From Nematopogon swammerdamellus (lineage: Eukaryota; Arthropoda; Insecta; Lepidoptera; Adelidae): a stretch of DNA of 64,000 bases. Shown piece by piece: positions 53,681 through 64,000 of the stretch. The DNA is taken from positions 24,629,566 to 24,693,565 of the forward strand of contig OX336340.1 of NCBI GenBank assembly GCA_946902875.1, read 5' to 3'. Under the pieces are notes generated by a model, which did not search any database, was not told the DNA's origin, and was given only the letters and a program-made list of their open reading frames with translations. The translations under genes and the position numbers were made by a program. Within the stretch, counting starts at the first letter, position 1, and every line of letters begins with the position of its first letter.

Positions 53681-56195
53681 CTGTGCCGAATTTAAATTCA
53701 AATTAAATTTCAGAATATTCAAAATGTTCGTACATTAACAATTTATTCGAAAATACTTTATAATAATTTAACTTTTACAACAATTTTCATTGTGAAAATA
53801 TCAATAGCAACATTCTCGAACACGGGAGAACTGTGTGTAATGGAGAAGATGTGCCGGCTGATGAGATGAGAGAGGGTGCCGCGCTGCACATGCGAGCGGT
53901 GCTACCACTCACCAGATTCCGTTCAACTGCACTGTACACTGCGATGTTATTCATATCTTTCTTTATTTACACACATGACCTCCTAGTCGATGATGATTTG
54001 TTCTGGAGTAAGGTTAGGGAGTGTCCGCAAGGATTGTGACCGTGCGCGTAGATGTTGGCGATGACCACTTTGTCAATGATGAGTTGTTCCGGATGGAAGA
54101 GCTGCCGACAGGTAGTAGATGGAAGTGGTGCCGATGGTCATGTCGGACAAAGAGCTGCCAGCAGGTGGTAGGAGGCAGAGGTGCTGAAGGTCATGTCGAC
54201 TGGCATTAGTCCGACAGGCTGGAACCCGTACTTGAGGCAGTACAGCTCCCGGCAAGCATTGCTTATCTGCAGGCCAGCTTATCCCACGTGAATAGTGATA
54301 CAATTAAATATTTCTTGACAAATTATGTTCCAGCAATTTTCATTTTTCCAATCTTCGACAGTAATAATTATGGTAATGAAATGACAGAAGAAGTGTCCGA
54401 CATTCCTCATGTTTTTTACACTTTCAAATATTTCAAACTAATCATGGATAGAGGTATGTTTGTTACAGAACCCCGTCTTCCCCTGCAAAAAAAAAATATC
54501 CATTTTTTTTGTCCAATCTCCACAGTAATGAATGAATGACAGAAGTAGTGTCTGACATTCCTCATGTTTTTTTTAACTTTTTCAAATATAAATATAACTA
54601 ACAATAGATACATATAAAAAAAAGTTTTAAAAAACATAAAACCGACTTCCTAAAAAAAGGAAAACTAAAAAACTTATTAAAATAAAAATAAAAAAACCGC
54701 CTTCAAAAATATATGAAATAAAAACCTAAAAAAAAAAGAACCCTAGAGTTGAAGGCGGTGCTAAAAAGGCTACACAAATCACAAAGGATATTATCATCCA
54801 CTCATGTTTTCTTTCATGCATAATTTTTGCTTGCTTTAGCACCGCCTTCAACTCTAGGGTTCTTTTTTTTTTTTTAGGTTTTTATTTCATATATTTTTGA
54901 AGGCGGTTTTTTTATTTTTATTTTAAATAGTTTTTTAGTTTTCCTTTTTTTAGGAAGTCGGTTTTATGTTTTTTAAAACTTTTTTTTTATTTCACAGTTT
55001 TTTTTAGTAATTTTTGCTATTAATGTACTCGGCGGAATCGCGAGGCCTTCGGCCTCGCGATTCCGCCTCGCTTTACAATCCGATCTTGACCCAAATAAAA
55101 TAGGACCACGTCAGCTTCGATAGCTCAGTGGTGCAGACAGTCAACTGTCGCTATTGAATGTTAAGCAACGCTGGGTGCGGTCAGTACTTGGATGGGTGAC
55201 CGCTGACCGTTGGAGGCTGACCGAGGTTCGGATTCCTCGTAAAACTGTAGGTCCCTTCCCTCCTAATCTTACTTGGTGGTAGGGTTTAACCAGACCGGGT
55301 TGGTACCACCGCACTGAATTAAACGTCGGTCGAAACGGCTATGTAAATAGTTTGTGTTTTCCGACCAGTTCAGTGTAGTCAGCACGATCAAAGGGGGAAG
55401 TACTGACATGGCACTTAGTTTACCCGGTGTTATGGGCTGACATCACGGACGTTGTAGGTGATGTTGCAGAACTTAGTAGAATGGACAGACATAAACGTGT
55501 TACGGAACCCTACTTTTATTATAAAATAACCGTCGGAGGACCTTGGTTAAAAAATTGTGAAATTTAGTAGAACGGACAGACATACATTTGTTACGGAACC
55601 CTACTTTTATTATAAAATAACCGTCGAAGGGCCTTGGTTGAAAATTGTAAAATTTAGTAGAACGGACAGACATACATTTGTTACGGAACCCTACATTCAT
55701 TTTGAAATAAATGTTAAATTTTGTAGAACGGACAGACATGCATTTGTTACGGAACCCTACATTCATCTTGCAGAACTTAGTAGAATGGACAGACATAAAC
55801 GTGTTACGGAACCCTACTTTTATTATAAAATAACCGTCGTAGGACCTTGGTTGAAAATTGTAAAATTTAGTAGAACGGATAGACATGCATTTGTTACGGA
55901 ACCCTACATGCATTTTGAAATAAATGTTAAATTTAGTAGAACATACAGACATGCATTTGTTACGGAACCCTACATTCATTTTGCAGAACTTAGTAGAATG
56001 GACAGACATAAACGTGTTACCGAACCCTACTTAACAGTTGCACTCCGGGAGTGCCGGCAGATCCCGTGCCACTCTAACTTAACCCTTAATGCAATGACTT
56101 AAGGTTTCATTTTAAAAATGACGCTGACGCGATGTCGCGAGTTATAAATTTTTTACCCACCTAAAAAAGTGCCAAGCTCCGCTAAAGAAGTTTTC
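53681..56195. repeat. 2515-bp tandem duplication, unit 2
   Basis: Base-for-base copy of 51166-53680 as far as I can follow, up to about 56145, where small differences begin ('ataaattttttacc' against 'atacatttttaccc'). It continues into the proper right half of the LIR-TE, so this unit keeps the original right junction. Confidence 0.93.
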
Positions 56196-57152
56196 ACTTC
56201 AAAAACCTCAGGGTTATCCCCTTTCAAATAAAAAAAAAAGAATTTTCAAAATCGGCCCACAATTGACGGAGTAATCGCGTAACAAACATCCAAAAAAAGA
56301 AAACATACCGTCGAATTGAGAATCTCTTAGGTCTAAAGTAAATTTCTCGTGAAGACAAATGCAACGAGCCCAAACACGATGGGTTTATCATGTGTAGTTT
56401 AGGAGTTCCTATGGCCACCTTCTGTCTCCATCATCAGACCAGCTCGATGGTACTCGGTACAGTAGGTACCGGTCAGGTACCATAATAAATTAAGCGCACC
56501 TGGCTGGTCGGAAAAGATAAAAAATTTCAAATTTAGAATATTCATGAAACAAGGGTCCGAATATGTATCACTAGTAAATATCGATTCATGTATTTCAACA
56601 GGACATAGAAAATTTCAAAATATTAGGTATTTAATACTTTTTAGTTCTTTTTTTTTGTTTTTTTGAAATCGGTTTAATATTTTTTAAAACAGTTTTTATT
56701 TCATTCTTTTTAGTAATATTACATAAAAAAGAATAATCGAAATCGAATAATCGAAATCGATTGAAGTGGTACAGAATTATTCGCCATATGTGTCAGACTG
56801 CAAATTGCTGAATAAGTCCACATCACAAAAGTTTTGCTGAAGGTAACCACACACCATACTAATTTATCAAACTGAAAATTGCCGAATACGACCACATCAC
56901 AAGTTTTGCTGAAGGTAACCACACACCATAGTATTATGCTGATTTTTCGAAAACCACTCAACCAATTTCGATAAAATTGAAATGGGACGACCTCGGAAGT
57001 ATGACCTAACTAACAAAAAAAGAATTTTCTAAATCGGCCCTCAATTGACGGAGAAATCGCGTAACAAACATACAAAAAAAAAAAAAAATAAAAAAAAAAA
57101 AAAAAAATACAGACGAATTGAGAACCTCCTCCTTTTTTGGAAGTCGGTTAAA
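54616..57152. mobile_element. LIR-TE copy with cargo, complete
   Basis: About 2.54 kb from the A-run at 54616 to 'ggaagtcggttaaaa' at 57137-57152. Order: hairpin, palindrome, SINE (55112-55464), tandem array (55466-56034), MITE (56035-56195), right half with 'cgcgtaacaaacatccaaaa' and 'aagttttgctgaaggtaacc'. Its right end abuts the cut ORF1 of the minus-strand LINE. Confidence 0.88.
55112..55464 (+). mobile_element. SINE copy in second duplication unit
   Basis: Identical to 52597-52949 at +2515, with the same deleted 3' end. Confidence 0.85.
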
Positions 57153-58425
57153 AAGAGGTCTTTTTTTGCTCAGTCACACTTTTGTCTAGAGACAGGAACT
57201 TTAAATTAGACGTCTTGACACTGTAATTACATTTGTGAATTTGACTAACAAGCATGTTCAGACCTGTACTATTTATTAAACCCTTTTTCGAGTAGCACGG
57301 TCTTGGTAGGCAATTTAAATCTAGGTAAATAGTATTGGGGACAGACTCTGTGAAGTTAAAGAGCATTTTATTTATCCTATAAGCAGTGTCATTAGTGGTA
57401 GTCACGTCCGGGATATGTGAATGATGTATCGTAAGAGGGGCGTACCGTAGTGAGCTAATGCAGTTTTTTAAGTATGCACACCTCTGACACATACTTCACA
57501 CATTTAACATATATCGTCGGGTCCACATTTGCCGCCGCAGCACCCGCCATCAGTATGACAACGTCATTCTCTTGCATGTCGGAGACCTTGCGCGGGAAAT
57601 CTTTGATCACCTCAGTGATCGGCGCGGCCGGCTTACATAGAGCGGTGACGTTGGCAGATGACTCACACGCCTCCCTGTAGTGCTGCGCCATGCCAAGTCC
57701 GTGCTCGTCGCTAAGGATGAGTACTCGCCTCTGGCGCGAGGTTGGCGGAGTCGTGGCAGCAGGGCAGGTGTGGCGTGCGGGGGCGGCTTTGCTCGTGTCC
57801 CGAGTTGTACGTGCAGGTGTGTCGTCCTTATTTCTCTTCGTACTCTTTGTTGCCTTAAAAGCTGCGGCCAAGGAATGCTCTGTTGCAGGTGTGGCTGTTG
57901 GGTTTATTGCCGAGATGTCATTTACCTTCTTCCCCGTTCTATTCCGCCCGCTTGCCTTTGATGCGTTGGAGTTTGCCCGCTTGACCTCCTCGGAAGATAC
58001 ACTGTTCTTCTTCTTTCCCTTATTTTTCTTCTTTGGCGCCTTTGTTACCGCGGCAGACAACCCAGAAGGTGAGGTAGACAGGGATCCGACTGGTGTCGCG
58101 GGCAGTGCTGAGACTGTGGTAGTGTGCGTTGCAACCGGCAGGGGTGGGGAGTCTTGGTAGGAAGATGACTCAGCTATAGACGCCGACGAAGCATGGAGGG
58201 GGGGAGAGAGTGAGCGTGCGTCGAGGTATGTTGTGAAGCTGATCGGAGTGTCGCTCGTAGACCTAAGGTGGAGTGCCGCTGTCTGTTCATTAAGCTTTTT
58301 AGACTGCTCGCGTATGATCGCATTCTTCTCCGCGACCTCCCTTCGCAGTCCAATATTCTGCTTCTTTTCTACTGACAGCAGATCCCTCAGTTGCTGCAAA
58401 TCCTTGGAGTCACCGTCGTAGGATA
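57153..58425 (-). pseudogene. LINE ORF1 (coiled coil and SGNH-like domain), minus-strand copy
   Basis: Minus strand from 58425: 'SYDGDSKDLQQLRDLLSVEK', a coiled coil ('NIGLRREVAEKNAIIREQSK'), a Ser/Pro/Ala linker, a Lys-rich stretch ('KAPKKKNKGKKKNSVSSEEV'), then 'VLILSDEHGLGMAQHYREAC', 'CKPAAPITEVIKDFPRKVSD', 'DVVILMAGAAAANVDPT'. A frameshift near 57470 leads to 'RYAPLTIHHSHIPDVTTTND', 'YLDLNCLP' and 'CNYSVKTSNLKFL'; the end is cut by the LIR-TE at 57152. The 5' side is truncated at 58425 within a repeat. It pairs with ORF2 at 42029-44932, now 12 kb away. It would bind LINE RNA; hydrolase activity is doubtful (D-E-H-G in place of a Ser motif). Confidence 0.78.
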
Positions 58426-58429
58426 CAAC

Positions 58430-58800
58430 GAAACTGACAGTTCTTCTTTTTTATAACTTGAACACAATAGTCTATACATATCTATTCTTTCTATACATAT
58501 CATAAAATCGTAAACGCAAAAATGGCTATTTGTACGCGCATCTCGCAAAAACCACTGAACGGAATTTGACGAAACTTTTTATAGTGACAGTGTATATCCC
58601 GGATGAACATAATAATTAAAAAATATAATAAAAATCACGTAATCCAAAGTAAAGGTAAAAAACAATTTTAAATGTCATGTTGACAACGGAGAACTGTCAT
58701 CTCGACGTGAGCTGGCCGGTGACAAATTGTTTGATAGATAAAAATAATAATTGAAAGTCGAAGTTATGTCGCTGTCATTGGTGCAATAAAATTTATATAT
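58430..58800 (-). repeat. Inverted copy of repeat module 25278-25660
   Basis: 'cgcatctcgcaaaaaccact', 'agtgacagtgtatatcccgg' and 'ctcgacgtgagctggccggt' match 25278-25660 in reverse and 63351-63724 in direct orientation. The LINE above inserted at or near its end ('gatacaacgaaa'). Confidence 0.85.
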
Positions 58801-58805
58801 CTGTT

Positions 58806-60337
58806 GCCCGCGGCTTCGCTCGCGTGAAATTCGTATTTAAAAAAAAGAAAGTAAGTAACTATAAAGGCGGGCCCGAAGGCGGATCTCCGCTCACGTAAAC
58901 GATATTCTTTCTCGATGAAAGTAACTAAGGGGCGAGGCGGAAGGCGGAGCTGAGTTCAGGAAGAAGAAAAACATTCTTGAAGAAAGTAAGTAACTAAGGG
59001 CGAGGCCGAAGGCCGAGCTCTATTCTGGAAGACCATAAACCTTCTCGAAGAAAGTAAGTAACTATGGGCGAGGCCGCAGGCCGAGCTACGTTCAGGAAGA
59101 AGCTAAACCATCTTGAAGAAAGTAAGTAACGAAGGCGAGGCCGAAGGCCGAGCTACGTTCGGATAATTGAAAAACCATCTCGAAGAAAGCAAGTAACTAA
59201 GGGCGAGGCCGAAGGCCGACCTGCGTTCAGGAAGAAGCTAAACCATCTTGAAGAAAGTAAGCAACTAAGGCGAGGCCGAAGGCCGAGCTACGTTCTGACA
59301 AATGATAAACCATCTCGAAGAAAGCAAGTAACTAAGGGCGAGGCCGAAGGCCGAGCTGCGTTCAGGAAGAAGCTAAACCATCTCGAATAAAGTTAATTAA
59401 TATTAAGATTGAGTTAATTTATTAATTTAAATTTTATTATAAAGTCCACGCTTCTAACGGCAAATATACCGTACATCCTAGAACCTCGCGGTTATTCCCG
59501 GCTGGATGGCAAGAGGCCCGATGCTATCACCTTAGTGCCATGGACTAAGGGTAGTTCTTTGATGTGGGACGCCACTTTTGTTCTCACATTGGCTCCAAGT
59601 CACGTTAGGACATCTTCAAGAGCGGCTGGCGCGGCCGAGGCTGGGGCGGAGAGCCTCAAACGCAGCAAATATAGAAATATAATTCAAGATTTCGAATTTG
59701 TTGCGTTTGCGGTCCGTGGTCCCTCGGTCCGTGGAGCAGTGAAGCCAAAAGAGGCTTGAGCTGGTTGACGCAACTGGTGTCCCGCCATCAAGGGCTTATG
59801 TACTTCATTCAAAGGGTAAGCCTTGCCATCCAGCGGGGTAATGCCGCAAGTGCTCTATGCAACATTTGAAAATGCCCGTTTTGATAGTTATTTTAATGTT
59901 TGTTAGGTAGGTTTAATTCTTTAGTTGTTAATATTACATTTTTATTTTTATGAAATAAATAGATTGAGTAAACGATATTATATTCTATCGAAGAAAGGAA
60001 GTCTTTAAGGGCGAGGCCCGAAGGCGGAAGAGGGTTTTTGGTTTACCTGAACGCAGCTCGGCCTTCGGCCTCGCACTTGCTTCCTTCCTTTCTTCCAGAA
60101 GGTTTATCGTCTTCCTGAACGCAGCTCGGCCTTCGGCCTTGCCCTTACTTACTTCCTTTTTTTGAGAAAGATTTATCGTTTACCTGAAAGCAGCTCGGCC
60201 TTCGACCTCGCCCTTAGTTAGTTACTTTCTTTAAGAAGGTTTATCGATTACCTGAACGCAGCTCGGCCTTCGGCCTCGCCCTTAGTTACTTACATTCTTC
60301 TTTGGAATACGAATTTCACGCGAGCGGAGCCGCGGGC
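58806..60337 (+). mobile_element. TIR element with mirrored subterminal arrays, copy 2
   Basis: 1532 bp with 32-bp inverted ends (58806-58837 and 60306-60337). The left array (58860-59390, about eight units of 'gggcgaggccgaaggccgag') and right array (60005-60300) are inverted to each other. The centre 59450-59890 carries the captured fragment on the plus strand. It is an inverted, longer relative of 23894-25277. Confidence 0.85.
59455..59880 (+). pseudogene. Captured retroelement C-terminal fragment, copy 2
   Basis: 'ILEPRGYSRLDGKRPDAITL', 'PWTKGSSLMWDATFVLTLAP', 'GAAEAGAESLKRSKYRNIIQ', 'DFEFVAFAV', then a short duplicated 'gtccgtgg' that alters the frame, and 'YFIQRVSLAIQRGNAASALC'. It keeps the Pro codon lost in copy 1. 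No RT domain. The conserved W-D-A-T and S-L-A-I-Q-R-G-N-A-A-S strings identify the family. Confidence 0.62.
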
Positions 60338-60465
60338 TCAGCTAGTTTTAAATAAAGGTAGGAATAAAATTAATAATTTGATTACTTTTATTTTTAGCGC
60401 CTAATGTAGGTATTTTCCAATTTTGTGTTATGACTTTTTTTATAATTTTCGTCACATGTATATGT

Positions 60466-60687
60466 TTATTTAGATTTGGTTAAATTGTATTGTAAGTAAT
60501 TTTGTAACAAATACAAAAAATATTTTAAAGTGTCAAGAGTATGATAGTTACGAATGTGGTGGGACAATGAGTTCCATAGACGTGCAGAGCGGACAGTGAA
60601 AGTAGCACGTGAACTTGGTTCACCTTGACCGGCTTTTTTATCTGACAAAGGCGACAAGCAAAATTTGTAAAATACTTCTAAGAACAT
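60466..60687 (-). pseudogene. LINE C-terminal fragment
   Basis: Minus strand: 'FTVRSARLWNSLSHHIRNYH' then 'TLDTLKYFLYLL', the closing motif of CR1/Jockey-type RTs, with 'LSPLSDKKAGQGEPS' before it. About 70 codons with a normal stop; everything upstream is missing. Confidence 0.75.
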
Positions 60688-60965
60688 TTTGCGCCAGTTC
60701 TAGGCAGATATGCTTCAGTGATGGTTAGCATGAAGATGCTTTTGTTTTGTTTAAAAAACAACTTTCTTTTAAAGAAAAAAAAAACATCTTTTTCTTAAAA
60801 GTATTTTAAAAATGTTTAATGATTTCTCTTGTCGCCTTTGTTAGATCAGAGATTTTCTACGAGAGCGTGGTCAGGTCTTGGATGAAAACTGTTAGCTCCC
60901 TACCCTTACTTTACTATGCACAAATAATAATAATAGCTTATTATTCAGCCTCACTTAACAAGTGT

Positions 60966-61070
60966 GGGAAGACCACTCGCTAGTTGGGACGACATCAAGT
61001 AGGTACGTAGGTACGCCGAGCGGCGCCGACGCACTTGATGTCGTCGTCCCACCTGGCGGGTGGTCTTCCC
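60966..61070. repeat. Imperfect hairpin of about 105 bp
   Basis: The left arm 60966-61000 ('gggaagaccactcgctagtt', 'gggacgacatcaagt') pairs with the right arm 61033-61070 ('acttgatgtcgtcgtcccac', 'ctggcgggtggtcttccc') with a few mismatches and a 3-base bulge. 60690-60965 and 61071-61317 have no recognised gene. Confidence 0.85.
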
Positions 61071-61317
61071 AAACTCCGTTTTCCTGTCCACGACCGCCTG
61101 CGTAGGACACGGGTTCTTAAACGGTCATCATTTAGTCAATTGTTTTCATATTTTTCACACAACCACTAAAGTTCGGCGACAAAACAGCAGTTTTTATATC
61201 AACTTTTAAACGAAATTTTCGTTAAAGCTAACTTAGTGGTTATATAAATCTTAAATACCTACTTTTTGAAATTGCCTCAAGAATATCTATAGAATGGCAC
61301 CATACTCGATTTATGAC

Positions 61318-61600
61318 ATACATACCACACGCTGTATCCTGACAATCGGGGTAAGCAGAGTAATCGGTGGTGCGCTGCAGGTACTCTTGTAAATTACAGC
61401 ACAACACCGACCACCACGTTTAGCCAAGTATTCGGACAATAGACAACTATCAAGTAGCAAGTAAGGTATGCTGCATGACTCAGTGGAAGGATCGTTCCAA
61501 AGTGAAAGATCTTATCCTTATCCCTTAGTCACCTTTTACAACAAGCACGGGGAGAGATGCAGTGGGGCTATTCTTTTTAAGTAACGGCCCCACATGGTAC
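61318..61600 (-). repeat. Inverted copy of repeat 47495-47765
   Basis: 'gtaagcagagtaatcggtgg', 'acagcacaacaccgaccacc', 'cccttagtcaccttttacaa' and 'gggagagatgcagtggggct' reverse the order of 47495-47765. It ends 'aacggccccacatggtac'. Confidence 0.75.
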
Positions 61601-61616
61601 TGCAGTTACAGTTATA

Positions 61617-62311
61617 AAAAAAAGTGGCCAAGTGCGTGTCGGGCCACGCGCAGTGTAGGGTTCCGTAGTTGCGGAACCCTATCAAAATAAATTATTTGAT
61701 TATTTGTATAATTTCGTAGGGGAAATAAATGAATGTTAATTTGAAAAAGTTCTCCAACAGTGAAATGATGGCTGTCGTCCGTACATTTTATAAGTTGTTC
61801 GACTATTACTCGTCAACCTGTACAGCTCACTTAGCTGTGATAGTTTTCCTTTTAATTTCGATATATGTACTACTGCTGTGAATTTTTTCACATATCTAAT
61901 AACAACCGTTTAGCTGGCAGGGGGGTGACTTGACTCTAGCAAAAATTTGCAATTAAAAGCTTAATAATTCGCAAACGGATCCCTAAATCGAAAAATGCTT
62001 TACACAAACCCAAAATATTCCAGAGACCGATCCAACGACACCCCACATGATGGGGTAGACGTGAAAAAAAAAATCATCCCCACTTTAGGTGTAGGGGAAG
62101 TACCCTAAAAAAAAATATTTCAAAATTTTTATTTTACCACTTTGTCGGTGTTATTAATATTAATACCCATACCAACTAACAACTTTCTAGTACTAAGGGT
62201 CTCTGAGCTTAGCCGCGGACAGACAGACGAACGGACAGACGGACGGACAGACGGACAGACGGACGGACATGGCGAAACTATAAGGGTTCCTTGTTGACTA
62301 CGGAACCCTAA
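61617..62311 (+). repeat. 'gggttccgta'-type repeat, long copy
   Basis: Opens 'aagtggccaagtgcgtgtcg' and 'tagggttccgtagttgcgga'; closes with a (gacagacg)n run at 62218-62270 and 'gactacggaaccctaaaaaa'. About 695 bp with no coding frame. It lies in the 3' flank of P450 gene 2. Confidence 0.75.
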
Positions 62312-62480
62312 AAAATGACCCACACTACTAGACACATTTTCTTATTCCTGTGGGCAATTATAGGTATTTTCAGCGTCAGTTTCATTAAAATTTGTTCAGT
62401 CGATACTACGACCTCACAAACAGACGGACAGACAGACATACACCCCTTTTTCGCATTTTGGCGACGGGACCATAAAAAGG

Positions 62481-62650
62481 TCAAGGATTTCTCTCTTCTA
62501 GCTGGATTTCGTAACCGTTGGCTGCCTTCATCATCACGTCGAGCTTGACTCGGATATTGGATTTGATGCTCTCCTCTGGGACCGACACCCGGTACTTGCG
62601 GAGAATGGTGGATATCACGGTTTTGATGGACTGCATCGCGAACTGGTGAC
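62481..62650 (-). CDS. Cytochrome P450 gene 2, last exon
   Basis: Minus-strand paralogue of 20180-20349, the same 170 bp with the same phase. Acceptor 'cttcgtgcag' is at 62651-62660; stop TGA at 62481-62483. It reads 'GHQFAMQSIKTVISTILRKY', 'RVSVPEESIKSNIRVKLDVM' and 'MKAANGYEIQLEERNP'. The intron start (62651-62800) also matches gene 1's intron, including the (gaaa)n run. The penultimate exon must lie beyond 64000. Downstream, 'ggtcccgtcgccaaaatgcg' and the flank to 62325 match gene 1 until gene 1's LIR-TE insertion. It is probably a functional gene end, as no stop or splice defect is visible. Confidence 0.92.
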
Positions 62651-62809
62651 CTGCACGAAGAAAGCAAATTGTAAAGTTCTCTTTCTTTCTTTATATTATG
62701 TTTTTCTTTCTTTCTTTCTTTCTAGTAAAGTTCAAAATTTCAAGCATTATTTACGGAAGATTTTTCTCTAATGTGTCCCAGTTAAATATAAAATCTATAT
62801 ATGTACATA

Positions 62810-63350
62810 TAATAAAATCGTAAAGGTAAGAAAGTCTGTACATTGAATGTATTCGGAAAAAAACTAACCAGGGTGGCTTAAAATGAGATACTGAACATGT
62901 TAGAACAGTTTTTAAAATTTTGGTTTGTTTGTCTGTACGCGCATCACGCAAAAACCACTGAACGGAATTAGACGAAACTTTGTATAGTGGCAGTTTATAT
63001 GCCGGGTTAACATAATACGTAAAAAAAATATCAAAAATAAATAATAAATTAAACAATTATAAACATTATTGCGCGTTTAAAATCGTTTAAATAGTTTGTG
63101 TTTTCCGACCAGTTCAGTGTAGCCGGCACGATCAAAGGGGGAAGCACTGACATGGCACCTAGTTCACCCGGTGTTATGGGCTGACATCACGGACGTTGTA
63201 GGTGATGTAGCCAACCGTGTCAGTTTCCATAAAAAAAAAAAAAAAAAAAAAAAACGTAGTCCAATGTACATAATTATATCTTGAGAACTGGCAGCAAATA
63301 CAATTTGAATAAAATATTCATTCGAAATTTAAAAATAAGTAGATACAACG
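62810..63350 (-). repeat. Inverted copy of module 25661-26062 with SINE tail inserted
   Basis: 62810-63084 and 63257-63350 match 25661-26062 reversed. Between them (63085-63256) is a SINE 3' part on the plus strand, from 'aatagtttgtgttttccgac' to 'gtttccataaaa' with a long A-tail. It lies in the intron of P450 gene 2. Confidence 0.85.
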
Positions 63351-63724
63351 AAAATGACAGTTCTTCTTTTTTATAACTTGAACACAAGAGTCTATACATA
63401 TAATATTCTTTCTATACATATAATAAAATCGTAAATGCAAAAATGTCTATTTGTACGCGCATCTCGCAAAAACCACTGAACGGAATTTGACGAAACTTTT
63501 TATAGTGACAGTGTATATCCCGGATTAACATAATAATTCAAAAATATAATAAAAATCACGTAATCCAAAGTAAAGGTAAAAAACAATTTTAAATGTCATG
63601 TTGACAACGGAGAACTGTCATCTCGACGTGAGCTGGCCGGTGACAAATTCTTTGATAAAAAAAAAAAAATTTAAAGTCGAAGTTATGTCGCTGTCACTGG
63701 TGCAATAAAATTTATTTAACTATT
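63351..63724 (-). repeat. Inverted copy of module 25278-25660
   Basis: 'cgcatctcgcaaaaaccact' to 'ctcgacgtgagctggccggt', as at 58430-58800, without the LINE insertion. Confidence 0.85.
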
Positions 63725-64000
63725 CCCCGCGGCTTCGCTCGCGTGAAATTCGTATTTCAAAAAAAGAAAGTAAGTAACTAAAGGCGGGCCCGAAGGCGGA
63801 TCTGCGCTCACGTAAACGATATTCTTTCTCGATGAAAGTAACTAAGGGCGAGACGGAAGGCGGAGCTGAGTTCAGGAAGAAGAAAAACATTCTTGAAGAA
63901 AGTAAGTAACTAAGGGCGAGGCCGAAGGCCGAGCTCTATTCTCGAAGACCACAAACCTTCTCGAAGAAAGTAAGTAACTATGGGCGAGGCCGCAGGCCGA
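63725..64000 (+). mobile_element. TIR element copy 3 (cut by window end)
   Basis: Terminus 'ccccgcggcttcgctcgcgt' at 63725 and the first four array units ('gggcgaggccgaaggccgag'). The rest lies outside the window. Confidence 0.8.

Noticed and set aside
61617..62311. Helitron
   Set aside because: No 5' TC or 3' hairpin-CTRR terminus is visible; the ends are the inverted 'gggttccgta' and 'tacggaaccct'.

Overview
The window is repeat-dominated insect DNA, most probably from a moth or butterfly. The evidence is eukaryotic: phase-matched GT-AG introns in a CYP4-clan cytochrome P450, several non-LTR retrotransposon clades, a Ty3/gypsy element, a Penelope-like element with a GIY-YIG domain, a piggyBac-like element, and short repeats I know mainly from Lepidoptera (the 'aaccgacttcc' family, the 'cccgcggcttcgctcgcg' termini, the 'gggttccgta' family). 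The species and clade calls are inference; no database search was possible.

The only host genes I can support are two partial P450 paralogues. Gene 1 (+) contributes its last three coding exons at 7982-8133, 18951-19136 and 20180-20349; its 5' exons lie left of the window. Gene 2 (-) contributes only its last exon, at 62481-62650; the rest lies right of the window. The genes are convergent, with about 42 kb of transposon-derived DNA between their stop codons. The 10.8-kb intron of gene 1 holds a nearly intact sense-oriented LINE with a PHD-finger ORF1. A 2.36-kb repeat lies 110 bp after the gene 1 stop, and the matching site in gene 2 is empty, which fixes the boundaries of that repeat.

Layout. 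1-7800: nested retroelement stack (LOA-like LINE pieces interrupted by an RT fragment, a Penelope-like element carrying a TSD-flanked LINE, and an internally deleted gypsy element). 7982-20349: P450 gene 1 and its intronic repeats. 20460-30100: long-inverted-repeat element, foldback repeat with a SINE, TIR element with a captured retroelement fragment, CG palindrome, piggyBac-like element. 30100-36350: SINEs, purine and pyrimidine tracts, MITEs, LINE tails. 36400-44932: two related LINEs, tail to tail. 45003-57152: about 12 kb of nested material, including a 2515-bp tandem duplication, that separates ORF2 of the minus-strand LINE from its ORF1 at 57153-58425. 58430-64000: second and third copies of the TIR element, more LINE tails and repeats, and the P450 gene 2 exon.

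The most informative structures are: (i) a SINE family whose head combines tRNA-like A and B boxes with a 5S rRNA-like internal control region; (ii) the 'gaagtcggtt' long-inverted-repeat element, seen with and without a nested cargo and with its loop in both orientations; (iii) a TIR element with mirrored subterminal repeat arrays around a retroelement C-terminal gene fragment; and (iv) a 59-bp palindrome with an alternating CG centre. No rRNA operon, true tRNA gene, CRISPR array or bacterial operon structure is present.
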